Assembly: GCF_019091455.1 (NCBI RefSeq)
Contig: NZ_JAGXJN010000007.1
Span: forward strand, 62,001 to 126,000
Origin: Chitinophaga sp. GbtcB8
GTDB taxonomy: Bacteria > Bacteroidota > Bacteroidia > Chitinophagales > Chitinophagaceae
DNA length: 64,000 nt
Direction: 5' to 3'
The notes under the pieces are model-generated. The model was not told the DNA's origin. It made no database searches and saw only the letters and a program-made list of their open reading frames with translations. This document shows, piece by piece, positions 1 through 9,200 of the stretch. Numbering within the stretch: position 1 is the first letter of the stretch; the number at the start of each line of letters is the position of its first letter. The position numbers and the translations under genes were made by a program.

Positions 1-2054
1 AAAGAGGCGGCATTAATTTTTACGGCAGTGCTTACGGCGCCAAAGGACTTCAATGCCCGCGGCGTAACAGTTAGTTTGGCATTACGCGTTAGCGCGGCGC
101 TGCGTGTAAGTATATTGTTGCTCACAGCCGGCGCGGGCGTTGGTGTGGGCACTGTTGCCGGGGTACCGGGCAGGTTGGCAATATCGCCAGGGGGCAATGC
201 GCCAAAGTGGAAACCGGTATTCACATCATCTGTTTCCTGGTCAATGGGACTGTATCTCACGGCGCATAACAGCATGCTGATGGGCGTGGCTGCCAGGTTG
301 CTGCGGGTGCCTCCCTCCCGGCCAAATAAACGCTCCCAGGTGCGCAGGTTGCCCACGTAAGGATCGGGTAAGGTAGGTAGGTAACGGTATAGCACAAACG
401 CCAAAAAAAAGTTGGCACGGGTTACCTGCTGCCAGGTTTCATTACATTCACCGAATAACAAACATGCATTCACCGGGGATACAGTGAACACAGCATTTTC
501 CAGCGCAATGGCCACCGGTTTTATAACCGGCGCTGCGGTTGCGGTGGTAATGGTATTATCGGCAATAATGTTATCATCATACAAATAAATTAAACGGCGG
601 GTATCGCTGGCGCCCAGCATCAGCAGCGATGAGCGGGAACGGATATCAAACACTTCCCCGTTCACCTTTACCGGCCGGTCTGTTTTAAAATCACTGTTAC
701 ATACCGTGCTCACAAACTCCTGCGCCTGCGGGCTGTTACTGCTGTAAAAGAAAGGGGAATTAGCGGTGAATGTGAGGTCTACGGAAGAACGGCGCGGGTG
801 CTGTGCATCTTTCCAGAGATCCAGGTGCTGCGATGCCCCGGTAATATCGGATAAGAGGTCAATGATCACAATTGCGCCCGGCGTGCCTGCTATAACGGGC
901 TGGGTCAAACGAACATCTTCTTCCTGCAGGTTGGTCCATACGGCACGCAGGCCTGCATCACATTGTAATAACAGGCCGCCGTTGCCTTCTGCTTCCAGCG
1001 GGTTATTTACATCCAGTACTGCTGCCGCCAGGCTCCAGTAACTATTTAAGACAGGCGCTGTACCGGAAAAAGTAACAAAGGGGCTTTTGCTTGATTTAAT
1101 GGAAAGCTCTGCTACACTGGATTTCCAGGGTACCAGTATTTGATGAAAGGTATCATTATAAATGAGGGCCGGGTTAGGTACGGGCTGGTAATCAAATTTA
1201 AGGGAGCTGCCATACAGCTCGCATACGGCGCTGCCGATGGTCATGGTGGAAATACGTTTTGTATTGCCGTTCCAGGTAAAGTTCCAGGTATCCGGCAGCT
1301 GGTATTTAGCTGCACGCGCATCACTGCCGTAAGCGGATGTACCTGCTGCACCATCATCTGCATCCTGTACCAGCTGCAGGGCAAAGTCCATGCTGGTGCT
1401 GGGGTTCAGGGTGATCTTACCATTCTGCATGGTGGGCGCCAGGCTTAGTTTCAGCGTACCGCCTTTTACTTTTACCCCCACAAACCTATCCACCGGTGCG
1501 GTGGCGGAAAGCAGCCGTGCATTGATCCACATGCTGCCGGCTACAATGGTATAGTTGCTGGCAGCAGTACCAATAGGCACTACACGGCCTACGGATGCGG
1601 AGAACAATAATACCGGCTGTGTGCCCATGTATAATGTAATAAGCTTTACTACGCGGTACACATCGATCCATATTTCCCTGCCTTCATTATTGAGGAAAGG
1701 GCCCATGGTATCAACTGCTTTTGCGCCTGCGGCCCATTCCGGCACACTGCCCGACAGTTGGGCGCTGCGTACCGGTACGGTGCGCACATACACACGTAAA
1801 CCATCATCTGTTTGTTGTTGGGATGCCTGTTTTGCAATAGCTGCAATGTTATCAAGACTGGCAGCGCTGATCTTTTCCCGGGCATAAAGATCTGAGTTGG
1901 CAAAGAGCTGCTCACTACCGGTATCGTCGCTATGCGCCAGGGATGCGGCTATGCGCTGGCGGGCCTGTTGCAATGCTTTTTCCTGCTCCGGTGTTGCAGC
2001 CTGCAAATGGCCGGTAATGCCTTCCAGCAACGACGTTAATTGGGGTTCCGTCAT
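1..2054 (-). CDS. Unrecognised large protein, partial (C-terminus beyond left edge)
   Basis: The reading frame starts at an ATG at 2054 (MTEPQLTSLLEGITGH) and stays open on the minus strand to base 1; I checked the triplets from 1 to about 1740 and found no stop, giving at least 684 residues. The first 100 residues look helical and Q/A-rich; then come beta-rich segments and a proline/threonine linker near residue 635. No signal peptide, transmembrane helix or family motif is recognisable. It has the same orientation as the Tc toxin genes but is separated from them by the plus-strand YegP-like gene and a terminator, so it is a separate transcription unit. Its size and nearness to a toxin locus make a role in secretion or interaction possible, but that is only inference. 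Confidence 0.7.
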   Translation of the reverse strand, partial: MTEPQLTSLLEGITGHLQAATPEQEKALQQARQRIAASLAHSDDTGSEQLFANSDLYAREKISAASLDNIAAIAKQASQQQTDDGLRVYVRTVPVRSAQLSGSVPEWAAGAKAVDTMGPFLNNEGREIWIDVYRVVKLITLYMGTQPVLLFSASVGRVVPIGTAASNYTIVAGSMWINARLLSATAPVDRFVGVKVKGGTLKLSLAPTMQNGKITLNPSTSMDFALQLVQDADDGAAGTSAYGSDARAAKYQLPDTWNFTWNGNTKRISTMTIGSAVCELYGSSLKFDYQPVPNPALIYNDTFHQILVPWKSSVAELSIKSSKSPFVTFSGTAPVLNSYWSLAAAVLDVNNPLEAEGNGGLLLQCDAGLRAVWTNLQEEDVRLTQPVIAGTPGAIVIIDLLSDITGASQHLDLWKDAQHPRRSSVDLTFTANSPFFYSSNSPQAQEFVSTVCNSDFKTDRPVKVNGEVFDIRSRSSLLMLGASDTRRLIYLYDDNIIADNTITTATAAPVIKPVAIALENAVFTVSPVNACLLFGECNETWQQVTRANFFLAFVLYRYLPTLPDPYVGNLRTWERLFGREGGTRSNLAATPISMLLCAVRYSPIDQETDDVNTGFHFGALPPGDIANLPGTPATVPTPTPAPAVSNNILTRSAALTRNAKLTVTPRALKSFGAVSTAVKINAAS

Positions 2055-2367
2055 GGTGTCCTTGATTAAATAAAATGAGAATTTGGGGTATTCAGTGTTG
2101 GCCTGTCTATTGGGGTAGCAATTCCGAACGTGATTTAAAACTACAAATATTCTATAGAAAACAAAAAAAATAAATGCAAATTGAGAAATACTTTTACTGG
2201 CATTATAAAATTGCTGAAGACTCTTATACAATAGGATGCATACACATAACGGGATCCGGCATGCCGGAGATCTGTTACACCCAAGACGGATCCTCAGTGG
2301 CAAATAGTCAAATCCACGAACTTTCCCGGAAAAATGTTATATTCAGCAACATTCAAATCTAAATTCC
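2055..2367. other. AT-rich intergenic region, divergent promoters expected
   Basis: This stretch lies between the minus-strand gene starting at 2054 and the plus-strand gene starting at 2368, so it should carry both promoters. It is AT-rich with A-runs around 2159-2172. A frame of 62 codons (2174-2362, plus) ends 5 bases before the YegP-like start, but its product resembles nothing I know and I do not call it a gene. I see no clear TAnnTTTG element or hairpin. Confidence 0.4.
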
Positions 2368-2694
2368 ATGTGTAAATTTATTATCAGAACTGGTAAGCAT
2401 CATCAGTTCTTCTTTGATCTTAAAGCAGAAACCGGAGACGTTATCCTTTCCAGCGAAGCATTCCATACCAAGGCTGCCTGCAATACAGGCATAGAAGCGT
2501 TAAAGGCAGTAGCAAGTGATGACAACAAATTTGAGCGAATGAAGTCCGCAGACGACCATTTCTATTTCGTTATAAAAGCCGCGAATGGGAAAGCAATTGC
2601 GAAGAGTGTATTATTCGCTAATCCGGCAGACAGGAATGCTGCGATTAAGAGTATTGAGACTGAGGCGCATGATGCGGTTACGGTAGAACAGTAA
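2368..2694 (+). CDS. YegP-like protein (DUF1508), two repeats
   Basis: A 108-residue soluble protein made of two copies of the roughly 50-residue DUF1508/YegP fold. Repeat 1 spans about residues 4-46 and has the usual pattern of a short strand (HQFFFDLKAETGDVI), a S-E segment and an N-x-GIEALK helix. Repeat 2 spans about 55-98 (HFYFVIKAANGKAIAKS and a following N-A-A-I-K-S-I helix). YegP family members are small cytosolic proteins of unknown biochemical role. The gene stands alone on the plus strand and converges on the end of the toxin operon; the hairpin at 2723-2757 lies between them but has its U-tract on the minus strand. The fold assignment is secure; function is unknown. Confidence 0.85.
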   Translation: MCKFIIRTGKHHQFFFDLKAETGDVILSSEAFHTKAACNTGIEALKAVASDDNKFERMKSADDHFYFVIKAANGKAIAKSVLFANPADRNAAIKSIETEAHDAVTVEQ

Positions 2695-2722
2695 AGCAAA
2701 TCACTTACATTATGATGACCGC

Positions 2723-2757
2723 AAAAAAAAGCCCCCGCACTCTTGTGAAGAACGGGG
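2723..2757 (-). terminator. Intrinsic terminator of the Tc toxin operon
   Basis: Read on the minus strand, CCCCG (from 2757) pairs with CGGGG (2737-2733) around a loop that can itself pair CTT with AAG; the stem is followed by GC and eight T residues (2730-2723). This is a classical intrinsic terminator for leftward transcription. It lies about 190 bases past the nucleotidyltransferase stop at 2948 and is the first strong terminator seen after the TcB-TcC start. Confidence 0.75.
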
Positions 2758-2838
2758 ACGAATGTGTACAACTAAAATAAAATGAAAAAAAATGCAATAA
2801 AATTAAAAATGCTTGTCTTGTTTGTTTGTCAAAAGCTG

Positions 2839-2911
2839 AGGACTTCAGGGATTTGAACCCTTTGAAATAAGAACCTTTGGGGGGTATTTATCACAGCAAC
2901 CATGCTGTCCT
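2839..2911 (-). other. Degenerate tRNA-like sequence (T-arm and acceptor remnant)
   Basis: On the minus strand this stretch has a good T-arm (AAGGG, loop TTCAAAT, CCCTG; 4 of 5 pairs) directly followed by AAGTCCT. That can pair in 5 of 7 positions with AGGACAG 73 nt upstream, as acceptor arms do. The D-arm cannot be folded, and the region of the anticodon arm forms AAATA/TATTT around an oversized 15-nt loop, so this is not a working tRNA. A tRNA 3' end left by integration of the toxin region is possible; chance resemblance is the alternative. Confidence 0.3.
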
Positions 2912-2947
2912 TTTGTAGTAATTCAAAGATACTGCATTTATTATTAC

Positions 2948-3265
2948 TCACAACTTTTTTTCGTACAAAACTTTTCCTGATCTTAAAATAACTGCAATGA
3001 ATGAATGCGGTGTGCGCAGCTCATTTGCAACCTCTTCCGGTGTATAGAATAAACAGTCCACTCTTGTTACAGAAGAATAGAACGTGCGCCGGATATCCAG
3101 TCCCCGCAAGTGTTTTGGCAGGTCGCTATGTTTTATTACAAGTATGTCTATATCACTCTTACTGGTTTGCACGCCTTTGGCGTATGATCCGAATAAGTAG
3201 ATCTTATCCGGATCATAACGCTGTATCAGGCGGTTGGTTATGGTGTCTATAAAGCTATCGATCAT
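2948..3265 (-). CDS. MNT-family nucleotidyltransferase domain protein
   Basis: A 105-residue protein with the minimal nucleotidyltransferase fold. The G26-S27 pair, then D38 and D40 in the GSX10DXD motif, and a third acidic residue D70 (RVDCLF) make the metal-binding and transfer site look complete. MNT proteins usually pair with a HEPN protein and act as antitoxins that AMPylate it, but no HEPN gene is seen here. The ATG at 3265 is only 3 bases past the TAA of the TcA gene, so it should be translated from the toxin transcript, and the operon terminator follows. It may modify a toxin component or be a stranded half of a toxin-antitoxin pair. Fold certain, role unknown. Confidence 0.85.
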   Translation of the reverse strand: MIDSFIDTITNRLIQRYDPDKIYLFGSYAKGVQTSKSDIDILVIKHSDLPKHLRGLDIRRTFYSSVTRVDCLFYTPEEVANELRTPHSFIAVILRSGKVLYEKKL

Positions 3266-3268
3266 ACG

Positions 3269-6200
3269 TTAACTATTCACCTGGTATTTGATCACGATCA
3301 ACATTTCCCTGATCTCATCTTCCGTTAATAATTTGTAGCCGGCAGCAGCTGTTTTTTTGATCTTAATTTGCAGCGGGGCCAATACGGCGGGTGCGGGCAG
3401 CGCTTTATCCGCAATATGCCACTGCTCCCCTGCTACCCTGGCGGCGGTGAGCAGATCGGTATCTGCATCGCCAAACAAAGGTTTCACCTGGATCTTGTAT
3501 TCATCCATATTATCCATATAACCGTAACAGGTAATGTTGCTGATCTTCACATTCAGGCTGCGGGTAAAGAACGGAAAGCGGTCTTTGGTAAGCGCAATAT
3601 CCAGCTGCTGATCTGCATTATTTTCAGGATGCAGGAACTTATACCATGCGCTGGCATATTCATGTTTGGCATCCAGCAGCAGGTAACCTTCTTTCGGCAG
3701 TTTGGTCACCACCTGCTGCATCACGGTTTGTTTGAAAGCGCTGCCGCCTTCGCGTGACTGGTATTTCAGGTGAATGATCACATCTGCAATGGTATTAAAG
3801 TCAAACTGGTTACATTCCTTTGGCATATCCAAACGCCAGGTGCTGATAGCGCCTGCACCTTCAAACGGCAGAAAACGTTCGTCGCGGAAGTTCAGATCAA
3901 ACAAACCGCTATCATTCTGCGCGCCGCTGGTAGCGATGGACTGAATAGCTGCAAAGTCCTGCACCAGGCTGGCCGGCTGCAGATCTGTTTTAGTACGGAA
4001 GCTATTGGTGAGCAATGTAAGCGTTGCATTAATGCTGGTGTACGGCCCTGTTACACATGGAATGGAAATGCTTACGGATCTAATGCGCCGCATATAATGA
4101 CCGGGATAATCCAGGTCAAAGAGCATTTCAGCCAGGGGTATTTCGCAGGTGCCTTTGTTCTTCAGGTCTGCCAGCTTTTGCGGGGCCAGGTTAGCCAGTG
4201 AAATATGTTTGGTGATCTCATACTGGCGTTTGTTCTGATCCAGGTAAGCAATATCTAAACGTTTCAGATCATAGTGCAGCTTTTCACCTGACAGCAATCC
4301 TTTCTTCAAACTATCCCAGTAACCAAAGCTGATGAAATCAGAATCCTGCAGGCCTAATTCAAAGCGGTAAGCCTTCTCCGCTTTCTTGGCCACTTCATAG
4401 GCCATTTTATAGCTTTGGAAATAAGTGGCAGAGATCTGCGTGATCATCCAATCATACAACTGCTGATTGGTATACTTACCCCGCATGTATTCATCCGTTG
4501 CATGTGCATTGCTGATCTGCAGCCCCAGGTTATCCAATTCGCGGGTGGCAATATTCAGGCGTATTTCAGCAGCGGTGATCTGGCTTTCTATCTGATCCAG
4601 CTCTTTGTTAGCCATATCTATCTGGTGCTGCCATTCTTCCCAGCGCCGTTCATGCCCGGCCTTGATACCAGCCATGTTAGAGGAATGCTGGCTCATAAGC
4701 GACAGGAATGACAACACATCACTGGAAGCTTTTGCAGCCTGTGCCAGGTTTAAGCCGCCAAACTTGAACTTGGCCAGCGGGCTGCCGCCAAAGCCGGATA
4801 CACCCAGGTCAATATCCGGGATAAGGGCTATGAGCGATGCGGCCAATTGTACGCCCTGTGCAGCTTCCTGGAAGGTTTGCGCTTCGTTCAGCTTATCAAT
4901 ATTCAATTGCTCCTGTGGTAGTACTTTACTTCGGCTGGCAAAATAATCACGGCGGGCTTCTGTGGTTATTTTGCTGCGGTTTAATCCTTCTATCTGCTCT
5001 TTCACTTCACTGATCTGCTGCTTGCGGATGTACTGGTTAGCTTCCAGCACTTTTATTTCCTGGGTAGCACGCAACAGCGACAAGCCTTCTGCATCTTTCT
5101 TTTCCAGCACGGATAACAGCGCGCCGCCTAATGCTTTTACATCATTACACAGCTCCTGCGCTTTGGATAAGATGATGTTGAAACGGTAGATGGGTGCATT
5201 CACACCGGCATCTTCCATTACACTGCCCAGGTCAATACCTGCGGCTGCGGCCTTTACCAGCAGAGCCGGATCAATAGGCGGCTGGAACAATGCCAGCTGA
5301 CGGAACACACCTTCTATGTTCAGGCAATGCCTGATCTTATACAAACGGTCTGCTACCTTATCCCAGTAATCCAGCAGCTTATCATTATGCGGTATACAGA
5401 AATACAAGGTATCCACATCCGGCAGGTTCACCCGCTGCGCATCTACCACTGCGCCGGTTTTATTTACGGGTACAAAGTTCTCTGTTTCTACCAGCGCGTT
5501 GGAAAACTCGTCCAGGTTAGGTTCCAGCGATTCGTATGTTTCCTCGAACAAAGGCGCTTTGGATGGGATGATCTTTGGCCTTGGGCCTAACAGCACGGCT
5601 GCCATTACATACAGCTGCGTAGCCTCATTCACAGATTCCATTGAATCCTGGCTGAATAGATTATCCGCCCAGCTCAGTAAGTTGTCAATGAACTTCATTA
5701 CAATGTTCTTCTGGTAAGCTACGGTGCGGTATTGCGCCAGCAGGTGCGGGTTAAAAGGATTATCGCGCCATTCATCTATCTGCTTTTCCAGCTCGGAGTT
5801 GGTTTTAGAGATCTGCAGCATCAGGTTCTCTATCTGTTGCTGGTAATACTGTGCGGAAGTAGTTTCATAGAACGGCCGCGTGATCCAGTACCGCTGGGGA
5901 GTTGGTATTTCCGCATGCGTAACCGGATCGGTATGATAAGTGCCTGCGGGGTTAAAGATATAATTGTACCAGCGGTATGCTTCATCAAAACGCTGGTTCT
6001 GGCTTAGCTTATTGGCAATGAAATACGGGATATGGAAAAACAATTCCCAGTTATAAATGGCATAAGGGCCGCTCATGTTAAAGTCAACGGTCTCCCTGGG
6101 GTACAAGCCTGTAATAAGGGAAGAGGCGCCGTATTCTGTTTTAAAATCAAAACCTGTGTTTGCCAGCTGGGTAGCGCGGTTTAAGATCCCATCTACCCCC

Positions 6201-9200
6201 AAACCGGCCAGCTTTTGCATGAAAAGCTCCACCATGGGATGGTAAAAAGCAAAACACTCATACCCTACCCTGTATTGCACAGCAGTGCTGCTTGCGGGCC
6301 TGGTTACGGTGAACTGTGAACCATTCTTATAATACACGGTGGGCCTGATGAAGAAGCTGCGCTTGCGGTCTTTGAACACAAAAGGATGCAGGGAATCAAA
6401 CTGGCTGTCCTGGTGGCGGATGACCAGTGAGAAGGGTGTGCGGGAGGTTTTAAATACCACCCCATCATCCAGGCGGTTGCCATCTGCAATTTTTGCTACT
6501 ACGGGTTGTGTGCCATAGGCATCATTCACCAGGTCATTGTACTTATGATGCACGCCTGTAGGCAAAATAAAATCAGGCTGTTTAAAGCCACTGGGCAGGG
6601 TTTGCACCTGGCGACCCAGCTCACCGTAAATATCTGTATTAGCGGTATCTGTTTTAAACAGCTCAAACGTAAGGCCGTTAAAAACAAATTCGGAAATATG
6701 CCGCAGCTGTTTACCTGCGGGCGACTGGCTATCAAACTCCGGCGATACGCTGTAGTATAAATGAAAACGCAGCTCACCGGCATTGTCGTAATTGGTGGTT
6801 TTCAGGTGATAGCTGTAATCCGGGCGGTAGTGGATGGTGGGCAGTATTTCCTTGGATATTTTCTTGGGCTGCCATTTACCATTTTTGAATACCGTCCATG
6901 CGATCTGGATCTTCCAGAACTTGTCCGGCTGCGCATTGGGTAATGAACCTGCGGCGGCGGGCGGTATGGTCATGTTGGGTTTGGGCTCGCCCATGAACAC
7001 GGGCCAGAATACATGCAGCTTATTGTTGAACATTACAGGCATAATATGTTCGCCCGTGATGTCTGCATCAATCTTTTCCCAGGCGGTCCAGCGGTCGCCG
7101 TTCAGGAACTTGCGCATGTAGTAGTTGTGCGGTATACCTTTGGTCCTGCCTACAACATACATAATACTTTGCGGGCCTTTCTGCTGCTCAAACATACCGC
7201 AAATATCCAGGCGTGATACTGCTTCCAGCTTTTCAAGGTAGTTCATGAAAGCTGTTTCCACGGATTCATTGGTGATCTCGTTCTGCTGCAGGTCATTTTC
7301 CAGCTCCTGGAAAAAAGGCGTTTTGTTATCGCGCAGCTCCGGCTCTATCCAGTTCTCCGGGTACAGGAACACTTTGCGGTTAGCTTCCCAGATGCGGTAA
7401 TTCTTCATCCACTTCCACTGGTTCCATTGCGGATCTTTTTCACTGTCGATGATCACTTTGTTATTGGCTTCCAGGTTCATGAAACCGCGCTGCACAAACA
7501 GCTGGATAGAGCCATTGGCCTGCACCATACGTGATGTGAGCTGGCAGGAGCTCATCTCCACATCCACCAGGTACCAGGCATACAGATCATCTTTTGTTTT
7601 CCAGTTATTGGCTGCAGTAGCCAGATTGGCCAGCATATAGGCACATAGCGCATCGCGCTTTTGTTCCCGCAGCACATCCTGTATGGGCTGGGTAATGCTT
7701 ATCCATTGTGTATTGCTGTATTTGGCTTTTACAGCCAGCTTAATGGCCTGTGCATCTTCCTTACGCAGGTCCTGCGCTTTAGACCATTCTGCCAGCTTAT
7801 CAGGGCCTACGCCGGTTATTCTTATCCAGCTGAATACTTTGTATAAGGTTTGATAGTAAGCGGGTTTTATGAAATCAGCATTCACAAATTTCAGTAAGGT
7901 GTTCAGCTTTGTGATGGCGGCCTTATCCCAACCGGTAAGCAATGCTAAACCATCCAGCCAGGTGGGTACATCCAGCGGGTTTGCGGTGGCGCCGGAAAGC
8001 ACCTGTAAAAAGTCCAGCTGATCCTGTTGGGCAAACAGCTTGTTATAACCTATGATGGTGCTGATGTTAAACAGCTTGTCGATGCCTGTTGTTTGACCGT
8101 CTGCTACCGGCAGATCGTTCAGCGGCATCAGGTTAAAGGTGGCAGCATTGGCCAGCAGCCATTCCATTTCCCGTACGTTCAAACGCAGCTTGCTGATCAG
8201 GAAACCGATCTTGTACAAGAGGTACAGCGTTTTGTATACGTCTGCAAAGTTGGTCTTATTGGTTTCAAACTGGAACTTCTTAGGGTCGGCCGGCAATGGT
8301 GCGGTAAGGCGGTCATCGTTCAGAATATCCAGCAGCAGCTTGTTTACGCCGCTTAGCTTTAAGCCGGACAATACCTTCTTCAGCACGGGTACTTCAATGG
8401 TAAACCAGTCGGAGATGGATTGCGTGATCTGGTTTTCTACTTTCAGCTTCACATCTGCCGGTGCAGTGCCTGCCAGCTGTGCTTCTGTTTTAATAATGCG
8501 TATACTGGTACGATAGCCGTTAATGAGGTCAGTGATCACACTATCTGCAGGCGCTAATGGCGATGCGGGATAATATTTCAGCAGGGTTTGCGCTTCCGGT
8601 ATGGTAATGCCAGTGGCCTGCAGCGTTTCAAACTGCTGAATGAACTGCAGGGTGTTATCCGGGCTGTCAAATGGTTTTACTACGCCCTGCAGGCTCGTGA
8701 AAACCAGCAACTCTTTTACGCTGATGTTCAGTGCAGCTGCTAAGGTGCTGTAGCGGAATAAATGGCTCAGGTTAGCCAGCGACAGCTCGTAGATGGGAGT
8801 AGCTGCCGGCGGAATATTCAGCAGCTGCAGTATGCTGAACATATCCGCTTCCGTAATGTTCAGCCCTGCCAGCACCACGGAGCGGTTATCTACTGCCGGA
8901 TCATCTATTTTGGCAACTACCGGCGCAGCGGTTACTTTCACTACTTCAAAGTTTGCGTTCACCGGGTTTAATACGGCTTTGTTCAGGAACAGCCTTTGAT
9001 ACAACGCATCCCCTGAGCTGAAGTCAATATTTTCATAAAAAGCCAGCAGCTGATCTACCGGTAAAACCAGGCGTTTCTTCAGCGTATCAAACAGGCGCAG
9101 GTTATGCAGGAAAGCAATGTTCAGCGTACCGGCGCCTACCTTACCGCACTGGATCACCTTATCCACTTCCCACATGGCCCAGCCCAGCTTTTTCACCAGG

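Noticed and set aside
2174..2362. Small plus-strand frame ahead of the YegP-like gene
   Set aside because: No recognisable product and AT-rich intergenic composition; close spacing to the next gene alone is not enough.
2839..2911. Functional tRNA gene
   Set aside because: D-arm and anticodon arm cannot form, so it is reported only as a tRNA-like remnant.
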